Below, piece after piece: positions 9,330 through 19,600 of a DNA stretch of 64,000 nucleotides. The DNA comes from Limibacter armeniacum. GTDB taxonomy: Bacteria > Bacteroidota > Bacteroidia > Cytophagales > Flammeovirgaceae. Location of the stretch: NCBI RefSeq assembly GCF_036880985.1, contig NZ_JBAJNO010000003.1, forward strand, positions 248,001 through 312,000. Direction: 5' to 3'. The translations under genes were made by a program, and so were the position numbers. Every line of letters begins with the position of its first letter. The stretch's first letter is position 1. A model generated the notes under the pieces. That model saw only the letters and a list, made by a program, of their open reading frames with translations, was not told the origin of the DNA and did not search any database.

Positions 9330-10700
9330 TCATTCTAACGGCTTGAGATCCCCCAATACTGTTGGAATAAGCTCTGACACAGTAGGATGTATATGCATGG
9401 CATGTGTAATCACCGTATAAGGTTTTTCTGAATACATCACATCTAGCAGTGAGTGGATCACCTCATCTCCACCAACGCCCAAAATGGTTGCCCCTATAAG
9501 CTTTTGGGAGTCTTCTTCTACCAGTATTTTCATAAAACCATATGTCTCTCCTTTTTCCTTAGCCCGAGCAATTCTTGACATAGGCCTTTCTCCTTTCAGT
9601 ACTTTTTTGCCACTTTCTTTAGCCTGCTGCTCATTCATGCCAACTCTAGCCAAAGGGGGATCCATATACAATGCATAACATGTAATACGGTCACTGACTT
9701 TTCTGTCAGTGTTTTCGAGCAAGTTGTCAGCAACGATCTCATAATCATTGTAGGCAGTGTGTGTAAAAGCCCCTTTTCCATTGCAATCACCTAGTGCCCA
9801 AACACCTTTTACATTGGTTTCCAGTTGCTCATTGACTTTGATAAAGCCTCTTTGGTCCGTTTCAATACCAGCTTTGTCAAGCCCAAGGTCATCAGTATTA
9901 GGAGTCCTGCCGACAGCCAAAAGCAAGTGGGAGCCAATAATATCAGAACCGTCCTCGTCACAATTTACTTCTACCTTGATTTTATCTCCCTTCTGTGTAG
10001 CCTTGATACATTCTGCATTTAGTCTGATATTTACGCCTTCTTTTTGCAGAATTTCCTGAACAGCTACCGATACATCCTCATCCTCTCTTCGGATAAGCCT
10101 GTCACTCATTTCCACAATGGTTACTTGACTGCCAAACCTGCTGTACATCTGCCCGAACTCTATACCTATATAACTGCCACCTATAATAATAAGGTGTTCA
10201 GGTACAAAGTCTATATCCATAATACTGCTATTCGTGAGGTATTTGACCTCTCTTGCCCCTTCTAAAATCCTTGCTCTTCCACCAACATTGATATAGACTT
10301 TGTCAGCTTGTAACTGTTCATCTCCGACAGCAATAGTATGTGCGTCTATAAACCTGCCATGCCCTTCATAAACATCTAAGTTTTTCATCCCTTTGAGTGC
10401 ATTTTCAATTCCCTTGGTAGATTCCTGCACAATCTTGTCTTTTCGAGCCTTCACCTTTTTCATATCCACTTTCACATTGCCTTCAATAGCAACGCCAAGT
10501 TCAGAACTGTTACGGCTAACATGGGCGGCACGAGCACTCGCAATTAGGGTTTTTGTGGGGGTACAACCATTGTTGACACAGGTACCACCATAAAACTTTC
10601 TTTCAATGATGGCTACTTTTTCACCTTTTCCGGCAAGCTTAAGTGCCATTGAAGGACCTGCTTGACCTGTACCGATAATGATGGAATCGTATTTTTTCAT
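9330..10700 (-). CDS. FAD-dependent pyridine nucleotide-disulfide oxidoreductase
   Basis: This 456-residue cytosolic flavoprotein belongs to the lipoamide dehydrogenase/mercuric reductase superfamily. Visible are the FAD motif GTGQAG near residue 10, the redox-active disulfide Cys41-Cys46 in GGTCVNNGCTPTK, the NAD(P) motif GGSYIGIEFG, the second FAD motif WALGDCNG, and the C-terminal His-Glu dyad region HIHPTVSE. It lacks the N-terminal metal-binding domain and the C-terminal vicinal cysteines of true mercuric reductase, so mercury reduction is unlikely. RclA-like or other thiol/quinone reductase activity is more plausible. It is monocistronic, 90 bp from the recombinase gene. Confidence 0.85.
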   Translation of the reverse strand: MKKYDSIIIGTGQAGPSMALKLAGKGEKVAIIERKFYGGTCVNNGCTPTKTLIASARAAHVSRNSSELGVAIEGNVKVDMKKVKARKDKIVQESTKGIENALKGMKNLDVYEGHGRFIDAHTIAVGDEQLQADKVYINVGGRARILEGAREVKYLTNSSIMDIDFVPEHLIIIGGSYIGIEFGQMYSRFGSQVTIVEMSDRLIRREDEDVSVAVQEILQKEGVNIRLNAECIKATQKGDKIKVEVNCDEDGSDIIGSHLLLAVGRTPNTDDLGLDKAGIETDQRGFIKVNEQLETNVKGVWALGDCNGKGAFTHTAYNDYEIVADNLLENTDRKVSDRITCYALYMDPPLARVGMNEQQAKESGKKVLKGERPMSRIARAKEKGETYGFMKILVEEDSQKLIGATILGVGGDEVIHSLLDVMYSEKPYTVITHAMHIHPTVSELIPTVLGDLKPLE

Positions 10701-10871
10701 GTAGGTAGGGTTTGGATGTAGTGAGTTGAGGTGTAGAAACTAAGCGAAACTTTGTCTTTATCAATTTAGTGAAATCAGCTTTTAAAGTAAGGATGGATGT
10801 CCAATCAATTTAGATGTAACAATTTTTTGGGAAGCGTTATGGATAAAAATCACTTATCATAAAGCAAGAAT

Positions 10872-11519
10872 ATGGCAATGATTAAAGATGTAAAGCTAAA
10901 GTTTGCTTGCCCGAAAAAGCTTGACGAAATGAAGCAAAGGGATGGAAAGTACTTCTGTGACCAATGTTCAAAACAAGTAACAGACTTCATGGAAAAAACA
11001 GAAGAGGAAATGAAAGCAATATTGTCTGCGTCCTCCACTTCCATTTGTGGTATCTTCAATGTGAAGCAAGTAAGTAGTTCGTTTCTAAAGTATGCAGCAG
11101 CTACCTTATTAACATCTGCTATAGGACTACCAATAAAGGCTCAAGAATATCCAGTTGAAGATACTGTAGCGGTTAATGAGGGTACTGATATCGTTTTTGG
11201 AGAAATATTGGAAACCCAACCAATTTTGAAAGGAGGATATAAAGACCTAATTGAGTCAGTGAAACGTGAAGTAGCACTTTCAGTAGACTTAAAAGAAAAG
11301 GTAAGAGTATATGTACAGTTTACTGTCGATACTCTTGGCAACCCCAAAGATTTTAAGGTAGTAAGAGGATATACTGAGGCTGTAGATAAAGTAGTTTTGA
11401 AATCTCTTTCTTCTAAGAAAATGAAATTTGAACCTGGAAGACAAAGTGATATTCCTGTAGCAATGGAGGTAATAATCCCTATAATTATAGATCCTAAAAG
11501 GAAGGGAGGTATGCACTAA
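10872..11519 (+). CDS. Zinc-finger-like / TonB C-terminal domain protein
   Basis: This 215-residue protein begins with a short cysteine module (Cys13, then Cys29-x2-Cys32 in YFCDQCSKQVTDF, and Cys59). This resembles a Bacteroidota N-terminal motif that probably binds metal. One hydrophobic segment (about 71-90) follows, then a C-terminal TonB-like domain (about 115-205; YVQFTVDTLGNPKDFKVVRG). TonB domains normally contact outer-membrane transporters. Here the cysteine module would face the cytoplasm and the TonB-like domain the periplasm. The start could also be Met3. No ExbB/ExbD genes are nearby, so a role in energising transport is unproven. Confidence 0.65.
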   Translation: MAMIKDVKLKFACPKKLDEMKQRDGKYFCDQCSKQVTDFMEKTEEEMKAILSASSTSICGIFNVKQVSSSFLKYAAATLLTSAIGLPIKAQEYPVEDTVAVNEGTDIVFGEILETQPILKGGYKDLIESVKREVALSVDLKEKVRVYVQFTVDTLGNPKDFKVVRGYTEAVDKVVLKSLSSKKMKFEPGRQSDIPVAMEVIIPIIIDPKRKGGMH

Positions 11520-11662
11520 TAGTCAATTATAAGAATAAAAATATAATTACAACAAAGCCTATAAAAATACAGCATTAGCATTTAAAATAGTAGGTTTGTA
11601 GAAGTAAGTTATTGTTAGTGTTACTAAGACAATACTTTAGATATAATTGGAACGATATTAAA

Positions 11663-12682
11663 ATGAAACAAATATTAGCTATTATCATTAGTTCAGTTTT
11701 CATAACCTCTTCATGCTCAACTAATATCAAGAATAAAGAAGCAAAAATAGAGATTGAAAAAGGGACCGAGATTGACTCATCGAAAATTAAAGGAAAGGTC
11801 ACTACAAACCCAGTAGTTAGTCATCAAGTACCTAAAAAACTTCAACATCAATTAAAACCTCTATTAAATGCGAACTCAGAAGATTCTATAATAGGTTTTT
11901 GGGTCGGGTATTTTGAAAAAGATGATGACTCCAATGGATATTTAAGTGAGAATGATCTATATGTAGATGATGGGTACTATTGGAGAAGAGAAAATAAAAT
12001 CAATATATCAATTGATAATATTCAAGATACAATCGTTACAGGTCATAGTGTAGTTGCAGGAAATGACAGGCCTTTTAATGGAACTGTTAAAGAAGATTCA
12101 ATAGGAACCTTATTTTTTAAAGTAAAAGAGCCTGGTAATGATAAATATGATGGTGAATTTACCTTTAAAATTGAGGATAGCGTTTTAGTTGGAACATGGA
12201 AAGCCTACAGAAAAATTAATATCCAAAAAAGGAAATATGATTTAAGAAGAAAAAATTACACCTATAACCCTAATATCAATCTTGAAAGAGCCAAAGTATA
12301 TATTGATTGGAATAAAAAGATTGGTACTAGTAATGAACCTGACCCAGATGATGAATTTGGTGGTTGGGTGTCTAATGAATTTTCATCGGCAACGAACAAA
12401 ATATATGAAATCAATGCTTCTAATACTGTTCTAAATAAAGCTGATGTTGAGAACCTAAAGAAAGGGGATTTGTTAATAATCAGAAATACAATTTATGCAA
12501 GGCATGGTTATTCTTTCAAAAAAAGACCTTTGAGAGTATTCTTTGATGCTCAAAGTTGGTATATACCTGTTCACACTGATATTAGACATGAATTCACTGA
12601 GATAGAAAAAAACAACATTCAGCTTCTCCTAAAATATGAGAAAAATGCTGAAGAGTACTATGATTATTTTGGACGAGGTTAA
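11663..12682 (+). CDS. YARHG-domain lipoprotein
   Basis: I start this gene at the ATG giving a lipoprotein signal (SVFITSSC, Cys about 17). An ATG 51 bp upstream would add an unlikely charged extension. The 339-residue product has a beta-rich middle (about 70-200) of unknown type. Its C-terminal YARHG domain shows IYARHGYSFKKR followed by an aromatic SWYIP stretch and EIEKNNIQLL. YARHG domains occur in surface or periplasmic proteins of bacteria and have no established function. The gene is AT-rich and ends 8 bp before the DUF2306 gene, so the two are probably co-transcribed. Confidence 0.75.
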   Translation: MKQILAIIISSVFITSSCSTNIKNKEAKIEIEKGTEIDSSKIKGKVTTNPVVSHQVPKKLQHQLKPLLNANSEDSIIGFWVGYFEKDDDSNGYLSENDLYVDDGYYWRRENKINISIDNIQDTIVTGHSVVAGNDRPFNGTVKEDSIGTLFFKVKEPGNDKYDGEFTFKIEDSVLVGTWKAYRKINIQKRKYDLRRKNYTYNPNINLERAKVYIDWNKKIGTSNEPDPDDEFGGWVSNEFSSATNKIYEINASNTVLNKADVENLKKGDLLIIRNTIYARHGYSFKKRPLRVFFDAQSWYIPVHTDIRHEFTEIEKNNIQLLLKYEKNAEEYYDYFGRG

Positions 12683-12690
12683 ACTGTAAG

Positions 12691-13323
12691 ATGAAATTCT
12701 CCATTAGTCTAATTGGGAAAATTACGTACTATACCATGGTCGCCTACTTTGGCTATTTAATGTGCTTAATAACTATCCAGTACATTCCTATTGATGATAA
12801 TGTAGCTTTTTTAAATATCAAAACTGAGGAGATTAAGTTAGACTATTATAAAGTCGCTTTCTTCTCTCATGTTTATACAAGCTTACCAATTTTGATACTT
12901 GGGATATTGCAGTTCTCAAAATTATTAAGAGTCAAGTTTCCACAGCTACATAAGAAATTTGGATGGGGATACGTATTACTTATCCTGTTAATTTCAGCAC
13001 CTTCAGGCTTTATTATGGCTGTGCATGCGAATGGTGGAATTTGGAGTAAAACATCTTTTGTCTTGCAAGCTATCCTATGGTTTTCTTTTACACTTAATGC
13101 GTTAATACACGCACTAAAGCATAATTGGAAAGAGCATTTCAACTCAATGCTTAGAAGTTTTGCTCTAACTTTATCTGCTATCAGTTTGAGGTTATTTAAA
13201 TGGATTATTGTTTCAACTTTCGCTTTACCTCCTATGGATACTTATAAAATTGTTTCTTGGTTGGGCTGGGGTGTAAACATCTTGATTGTTGAAATCTATA
13301 TTATAAGTAAAAAAGCAACTTAG
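12691..13323 (+). CDS. DUF2306-type membrane protein
   Basis: This 210-residue integral membrane protein has about six hydrophobic segments (roughly 10-32, 55-78, 88-108, 115-140, 150-172, 182-205). Conserved spots include PQLHKKFGWGYV after the second helix and MLRSFALTLSAISLRL, which match the DUF2306 family of small multi-helix proteins. Family function is unknown. It sits 8 bp after the YARHG lipoprotein gene. Confidence 0.7.
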   Translation: MKFSISLIGKITYYTMVAYFGYLMCLITIQYIPIDDNVAFLNIKTEEIKLDYYKVAFFSHVYTSLPILILGILQFSKLLRVKFPQLHKKFGWGYVLLILLISAPSGFIMAVHANGGIWSKTSFVLQAILWFSFTLNALIHALKHNWKEHFNSMLRSFALTLSAISLRLFKWIIVSTFALPPMDTYKIVSWLGWGVNILIVEIYIISKKAT

Positions 13324-13495
13324 CAAGTTCTGAAAGGCATTGCTAATGAATCAAAACCCATTGCTAAAAGGCTTGTGATATCTTCAGAAAATTGCATCTT
13401 CTAAGAATTTAACGATGGAAACGTACAAGTTTCTAAGTACTTAATAGGTAGCGAAAAGTGCTATGGGCTGTACCTGGGACATTAATATCCAGCTA

Positions 13496-14011
13496 ATGAA
13501 AATACTGGAAACCAAAAGATTATATCTCAGAGAAATGACACCGGATGATGCAGAAGATATTTATCGACTAAATCTGGATTGGGATCATATTAAATACACG
13601 GGTGATAAACCATTTGAGAGTATTCAAGAAGCAAAACGGTTTTTAGAAAATTATAGTCACTATAGGACTTATGGATTTGGAAGGTGGGCGGTAATTGAAA
13701 AAGACTCAGACAAATTTCTAGGTTGGTGTGGACTTAAATACACTCCTGAATTAGAGGAATATGATATTGGATTTAGATTCTTTAAGGAGTATTGGAATAA
13801 AGGAATTGGAAGCGAAGCAGCTAAAGCATGTCTTGACTATGGGTTTTCGAAGTTTGGTTTGACACGTATTGTTGGACGTGCAATGAAAGATAATTTAGGA
13901 TCAATTAGGGTACTTGAAAAAATTGGACTAGAGTATTTGGGTGAATATGATTTTGATGGGGAAGCAGGTGTTATTTATGAAATAAAAAAATTGAACAAAG
14001 GAAAGGTTTAG
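13496..14011 (+). CDS. GNAT family N-acetyltransferase (RimJ/RimL type)
   Basis: The product is 171 residues from the ATG giving MKILETKRLYLREM; an upstream in-frame ATG adds 11 residues that do not fit the family. It has the GNAT layout: the opening RLYLREMTPDDAEDIYRL strand-helix, the acetyl-CoA loop around YWNKGIGSEAAKACLDYGF, and GSIRVLEKIGLEYLGEYDFDG near the end. Members acetylate protein N-termini or small amines. The acceptor is unknown. It is monocistronic with weak signals around it. Confidence 0.85.
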   Translation: MKILETKRLYLREMTPDDAEDIYRLNLDWDHIKYTGDKPFESIQEAKRFLENYSHYRTYGFGRWAVIEKDSDKFLGWCGLKYTPELEEYDIGFRFFKEYWNKGIGSEAAKACLDYGFSKFGLTRIVGRAMKDNLGSIRVLEKIGLEYLGEYDFDGEAGVIYEIKKLNKGKV

Positions 14012-14178
14012 TCAGCACTGAGGAAATTGGAGTGTATTTATTTTACTACAGGGATGCTTGAAAAAGAAACAACGATTAATGAATAGGTTGGTTTCCCGAA
14101 CTTCTAGCAATATTTTTGGATGATAATTCTTTTTGGACTTGTGTCTGCTTTAATACAGACCTTTAAATATGCAGAAGT

Positions 14179-15117
14179 ATGAAAATGATTACAATGGCGG
14201 GGGTTCTGTCTATCCTTTTTGCTGTAAACCTTTTTGGACAGTCATCAGTAGCTATCACAATCGATGATGTACCAAATACTGTCAAGTTTGAACGGGATGG
14301 TTTTCATTCAAAGCTGATGGATAAGCTAGATTCCATGGATATTCCCGTGGCTATTTTTATCAATGAAGGACTCTTGTTTAAGACAGATTCAATGGTTGAG
14401 AATTTCGCCTTGCTGAATGAATGGGCAAAACGGGAAAATGTTACTTTGGGTAACCATACTTTCAATCACTCAAGTTATTCTGAAGTAGGCTTTGATACAT
14501 TCAAGCTAGATGTAGATAAAGGAGCATACCTGACTCAAGAGCTATCCACTAAATATCAGAAAGAGCTAAAATACTTTAGGTTTCCTTACAATAACTTGGG
14601 TAAAGACTCCCTGCAACATCAGGAAATAAAGGACTACTTGATAGGTCAGGAATATATAATTACACCTTTTACAGTAGAGAGTTCTGATTGGATGTTCAGC
14701 TACATTTATGAGCATTACTTGAAGGAGGGAAAGAAAGAAGAAGCCAAAAGGGTAGCAGAGACCTATATTGAAAAAACACTGGCGTATTTTGATTTCTATG
14801 AAGCCATGGTAGCCGAGCAATATGGTAGGAAAATCAAGCATATTTACCTTTGTCATGACAATAGCTTGAATGCGGATTATCTTGAAATCCTGATTACAAA
14901 ACTGAAAGAAAGGGACTACAATTTTATCAGCCTTGATGAGGCGATGGGAGACAAGGTTTACCAGCAAAAGGACTTGTACACAAAACAATGGGGAGTCTCT
15001 TGGCTTTACCGTTGGATGTCAGACAATAAAGAGAGAACTAAGCTGATGAAACAAGAACCTGATATGAGTGCAATACAAGAGGAATACAAAAAGATAACAT
15101 CAAATACAACTCCATAA
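14179..15117 (+). CDS. Exported polysaccharide deacetylase (NodB domain)
   Basis: This 312-residue protein has a Sec signal peptide ending near NLFGQ (about residue 21). The NodB-type deacetylase domain shows TIDD (metal and base Asp pair) near residue 28, NHTFNHSSY (the metal-binding His pair) and RFPYN. These enzymes are Zn-dependent de-N- or de-O-acetylases acting on chitooligomers, peptidoglycan, xylan or related glycans. About 100 residues after the core are unassigned. It is not adjacent to the pectin operon and has its own terminator, so a cell-wall role is as likely as a nutritional one. Confidence 0.82.
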   Translation: MKMITMAGVLSILFAVNLFGQSSVAITIDDVPNTVKFERDGFHSKLMDKLDSMDIPVAIFINEGLLFKTDSMVENFALLNEWAKRENVTLGNHTFNHSSYSEVGFDTFKLDVDKGAYLTQELSTKYQKELKYFRFPYNNLGKDSLQHQEIKDYLIGQEYIITPFTVESSDWMFSYIYEHYLKEGKKEEAKRVAETYIEKTLAYFDFYEAMVAEQYGRKIKHIYLCHDNSLNADYLEILITKLKERDYNFISLDEAMGDKVYQQKDLYTKQWGVSWLYRWMSDNKERTKLMKQEPDMSAIQEEYKKITSNTTP

Positions 15118-15125
15118 GACTTGCC

Positions 15126-15155
15126 AAGCCCTTCCAAAATGGAAGGGCTTTATAA
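15126..15155 (+). terminator. Intrinsic terminator
   Basis: Stem AAGCCCTTCC with GGAAGGGCTT around loop AAAAT, followed by T/A-rich sequence, sits 9 bp after the deacetylase stop codon. Confidence 0.75.
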
Positions 15156-15301
15156 TTGTATATTATTACTTGCCTTATTAAGCCCAAAATCATAATTTAT
15201 ATAAATGTTCTCACAGAATTGTGCAGAAAATCAGCCATAACTAACTTGGGTTTGCCCCAACACGATTTTATCTCATAGATTAGCCTATCCGATTTATTAA
15301 C

Positions 15302-15724
15302 ATGTTAAAAGCAGCCACACCTTATACCTTACATCAGTTTGATGTAGAGCATCAGATTCTTTACACGAGTGCACTTAGGGATACAGCCCCCTTTGTGGCA
15401 ACGGATTACTTCAAGGAGTTAGATACTGTACATATGTGTCTTATGAAATATAACCCCCGATATTGGTTAGTGGACTTTCGTTTGCAACTGGTTTATTTTT
15501 CTCCTTTGGAAGTCACAAAACATACACCACGATGGAAACTGATCCTTCAGGATACAGTTCTGGAAAGAGTGGCAATTATTGCTGATAATAACAATAATGA
15601 TTCAGTTAATTATGCCAACCAAGTAGTATTAGAGTTGAGTCACCTGAACGACTCATTGCCAATCGACATTCAATATGGACGGTTTATATTGAAGCAAGAT
15701 GCTATGAAATGGCTGCTTGGGTAA
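15302..15724 (+). CDS. Tandem paralogue A, SpoIIAA/STAS-like protein of unknown function
   Basis: This 140-residue soluble protein is clearly related to the next gene. Both share the pattern HxFDxEHxL, a KY(N/D)P..WL(V/I)DF core, ERVA- or KKVA-type strand, YAN..L and NSLPI or DSLPI near the end. The alternating strand-helix pattern is like that of SpoIIAA/STAS-fold proteins, which is only a resemblance. There is no signal peptide. The pair is separated by 40 bp, so it is probably one operon that arose by tandem duplication. Confidence 0.65.
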   Translation: MLKAATPYTLHQFDVEHQILYTSALRDTAPFVATDYFKELDTVHMCLMKYNPRYWLVDFRLQLVYFSPLEVTKHTPRWKLILQDTVLERVAIIADNNNNDSVNYANQVVLELSHLNDSLPIDIQYGRFILKQDAMKWLLG

Positions 15725-15764
15725 AATTATATCAAGAAATCGATGAACCTTAACCTGATTTGAA

Positions 15765-16175
15765 ATGCAAAAAACTGTAACCAATTTCTTCTTACATCAT
15801 TTTGATGACGAGCATTTGCTGATGCATTCAGAAGGAATGTCCTCCATGGTTCCATTTACAAGGACGGAGTATCTGCATGAAGTGGATATTACCTTGTCGT
15901 TACTGTTTAAGTATGACCCACAAGGTTGGTTGATTGATTTTACCAAACACGTTCGAAAGTACTCCTCAGATGAGATTGCCAGAATCGCTGATATATGGGT
16001 GCCAGTACTTCAGGAGACCCACCTAAAAAAAGTAGCGTATGTTGTAAAGAGCGATTCTTTCTCTACAGAATATGCAAACAACTTACTCAATGAAACCAAG
16101 CAGCCACAGAACAGTTTGCCTATCCATTTTCGCTGGTTCCATGATTGGGATGAAGCGATGTTCTGGTTGTTGTAA
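15765..16175 (+). CDS. Tandem paralogue B, SpoIIAA/STAS-like protein of unknown function
   Basis: This 136-residue protein is the second member of the tandem pair; the shared motifs here are HHFDDEHLL, KYDPQGWLIDF, LKKVAYVV, YANNLL and NSLPIHF. The sequences have diverged well beyond half of their positions, so the duplication is old or the copies have different roles. A strong terminator follows 27 bp later. No catalytic or membrane feature is visible. Confidence 0.65.
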   Translation: MQKTVTNFFLHHFDDEHLLMHSEGMSSMVPFTRTEYLHEVDITLSLLFKYDPQGWLIDFTKHVRKYSSDEIARIADIWVPVLQETHLKKVAYVVKSDSFSTEYANNLLNETKQPQNSLPIHFRWFHDWDEAMFWLL

Positions 16176-16201
16176 TTAGTACCTTTATTAATGCCTTATC
16201 G

Positions 16202-16244
16202 AGGCTTACTCCTGTTTTGTCAGGGGTAAGCCTTTTTTGTTTTA
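16202..16244 (+). terminator. Intrinsic terminator
   Basis: A 13-bp stem (AGGCTTACTCCTG with CAGGGGTAAGCCT, one G-U) and a T-rich tail end the tandem-paralogue operon. Confidence 0.88.
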
Positions 16245-16618
16245 GCCATACGATAGTATAGATAAAGAAAGACTGCCTAATGAACTTGCCAATATTTTAG
16301 GGATTCTAAAATGTGATTTTTTGTAGGAAATACACTTTTTAACCTGTCGCTTTCTATGTAGTTATTCCAAAATTCACTATTCTGAAAAAATATGAATATA
16401 AGTATTGGTAGTTAAACTATGCCATTAATGCAGTTATAGGGTGGTTTTGGGCATACTGATACATTCCCAAAAAAATGCTATACATATGTTAATTTATGAA
16501 TAAACACTAACAGCCTATTTTTTCAGATTTGACTATTCCATCGATGCGAATAACCCAAAGCTGTTGACTAAACCCAACACTAAAAACGACAACACATGTT
16601 TTAAATAATTGTACTATC
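16245..16618 (+). promoter_or_regulatory. Upstream region of the pectin susC operon
   Basis: About 370 bp without a gene precede the operon. The AT-rich stretch must contain the promoter and any inducer-responsive site for the pectin genes. An imperfect dyad around ATCGAT (about 16538-16556) is the only symmetric element I see. The 12-bp palindrome found upstream of kduI is absent here. Confidence 0.45.
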
Positions 16619-19600
16619 ATGTATCAGAAACTACGATATCATGGCTACTCTACAGGCATGAAACTGATCGCTACCATAGGAGCGCTCTTGCTTTCAACTG
16701 CCTTGATGGCTCAAACAAAAGTAACAGGAACAATCTCCACAGAAGCAGGCGAACCACTGCCGGGGGTGAACATCATGATTGAAGGAACTACCAAAGGTGT
16801 AATCTCTGACCTTGATGGGCGATACAGTGTATTGGTATCAGAAGGAGAAAGCGTTTTGGTAGTAAGTTATATAGGTTATGTAACTCAAAAAATTGAAATC
16901 AACGGACGAAGCGCTATTAACGTCTCACTGGCTGAAGATATGGAAGCCTTGGAGGAGGTAGTAGTAGTGGGTTACGGTACTGTCAAGAAAAAGGATCTGA
17001 CAGGTTCCGTGGCGGGCGTTGATGCAGCTGTATTGGCAGAGAGAGGAACTACCAGCCCGATTCAAGCACTCCAAGGTAGTGTGGCAGGTGTACAGATCAA
17101 CAACTCAACGGGTCGTGTAGGTGATGGATTCAATCTGACCATTAGGGGTAAAAACACAGTGAACAGTAGTGCTAACGCACCATTATATGTGGTGGATGGA
17201 GTAATCACAGATGGTATAGACTTCCTGAACCCTCAGGACATTGCAAAGATTGACATCCTAAAAGATGCCTCTTCAGCAGCAATTTACGGATCAAGAGGTT
17301 CCAATGGTGTTGTTTTGATTACGACTAAAAGTGGAGCATCTATTCCAAGTGGTACAACTGTTTCATTCGACACTTTTTATGGCACTAAGAATCCGGCAAG
17401 ACTGCCTAAGATGATGAGTCCTGAAAAATGGAAGTACTACCATATGTCAGCTTATTTGGCGACTAACTATTCGGAAGGTATGACATCTGAAGAGTTTTAT
17501 GACAAAGTAGTATCGCCAAGTAAGAATGCTGTTCTGCGTGAGCGTATGGATAACAATGATGGCTATGACTGGTATGATGCAGTTTTGAAGCCAGGTATGC
17601 AGTCTAACAGTTACTTGTCAATTACGCACAGAAATGGCAGGTCTTCTTATACGTTAGGTGCAGGCTACCAACAGGAAACGGGTAATATTGAGAATGAAGG
17701 GTTGGAGAAGTTCACACTACGATCAAGCATTGATCAGGAAATGAGTGACAGACTGAAAGTAGGGGGTAGTTTTGCAATTTCACTAAGCAATATTGAGAGA
17801 GGTAGTAAGGATGCCATGCGTGATGCTTTTCGTCTGAACCCATTCTTGAGTCCTTGGGCAATAGATGAAAATGGAAATGAAATTGAAGGGGAGTATTATG
17901 CACAGCCAGGTAAACTTCAGTACCCTGATGGCACTTCTGCAGCTGACAAAACAAGTACATACAACCCACTCTTACAGATTGATAACTCTAGTGATGAGAC
18001 AAGACAATGGAACTTGTTGGGAAATATCTATGCACAGTATGACATCCTAGACTGGATCAATGTAAAGTCAGCGCTTTCAACAGGATTGAAAACCTATAGA
18101 AGAGGTGAGTTCTGGGGAGTTCTAACGGAAGTAGGGGCGAATAATAATGATTTAGCTTCTTCTGCCATGACTAACTATGAGAACTTCAACCTTACTTGGG
18201 ATAACCAAGTAAATATCAATAAAGAAATTGGAGATCATAGCTTCAACCTATTGGGTTTGCAGAGTATTTATATTGATAGAACAGAAGTATCGGAGTTTGC
18301 TTCTACTGACCAGCCGTTTGAAACTGGCTTCTATAACATAGGGTCAGGTGACATGGCTACACATAATATCAATAACTATTTCAGACAGGCTCAACTGGCT
18401 TCCTTTGCAGTTCGTGCTAACTATACTTATAAGGATCGCTACTTATTGACAGTGACAAACCGTTGGGATGGTGCATCTCAATTGGCAGAAGGTCACAAAT
18501 GGAATGCTTTCCCTTCAGCTGCATTAGCATGGAGAGTAAGTAATGAGAATTTCATGAAAGGAGTTGATAAGATTTCTGATTTGAAACTAAGAGTGAGTTA
18601 TGGTACAACAGGTAACCAGAATATATCTCCTTACTCGACCTCTAACACGTTGGATGTACAAACATACTATGACTTTGATGGATCTGCTGCAAATGGTTGG
18701 GTAGCTTCTTCCATTGCCAACAAGGCACTGACTTGGGAGAAAACAAAGGAGCTTAACCTAGGGGTAGATTATGATTTATTCTCACATAGAATCAGAGGTA
18801 GTATTGATTGGTATGACCGTCTGTCAGATGGATTGTTAGTGCAACAAAAACTACCTTTTGAATCAGGCTTTGAGTCTATTGCTGCAAACTCTGCATCAGT
18901 TAGAAATACAGGGGTAGAATTGATGTTGACTACAACGAATGTTCAGTCAAGACTAGTGACTTGGGAGACTATATTTACATTTACTAAAAATACAAACTCA
19001 ATTGAATCTCTTTATGGTCAGTCAGAAAATGATGACGTAGGAAACGGATGGTTTATTGGTGAGTCCATTGATTCACATTATAACTATCAGTTTGATGGTA
19101 TTTGGCAACCTGGTCAGGTTGATGAGGCTAGTGCTTACAATCAGGAGCCAGGTCAGGCCAAGGTTAAAGATATCAATGGCGATGGTGAAATCTCACCTGA
19201 AGATGATAGGGTAATCTTAGGTTCTTCTAACCCTGACTGGACAGCAGGTATTATCTCAAGATTGAATGTAGGTAACTTTGATTTGAACCTGACTATCTCA
19301 GCAGTAGAAGGAGTGTTGGCATACAGTAACTTCCACGCCAACTTTGAAGATGTTCGTGATAGAGGTCGTCAAAAGCTGGATATCGCAGATTGGTATGTAC
19401 CTGAAAATACAGCAGGTATTCAAGCTCAATATTCCAACTCTTACCCACAACCTAGAAATGCAGGTACCTATTGGAGAAATGATGGTGTAGGGTACTACAA
19501 AGATGCATCTTTCATTAAAGTAAATAATATCTCTCTAGGATACTCTTTGCCAAGTAATGCACTGTCTAGATTGAAACTTCAGTCAATGAGAGTATATGTA

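Noticed and set aside
9330-10700. Mercuric reductase
   Set aside because: Only the general disulfide reductase motifs are present. The N-terminal metal-binding domain, the C-terminal cysteine pair and other mer genes are absent.
16538-16556. Imperfect dyad around ATCGAT upstream of the first pectin susC as an operator
   Set aside because: The two arms differ by an insertion and the site has no second copy, so chance is a sufficient explanation.
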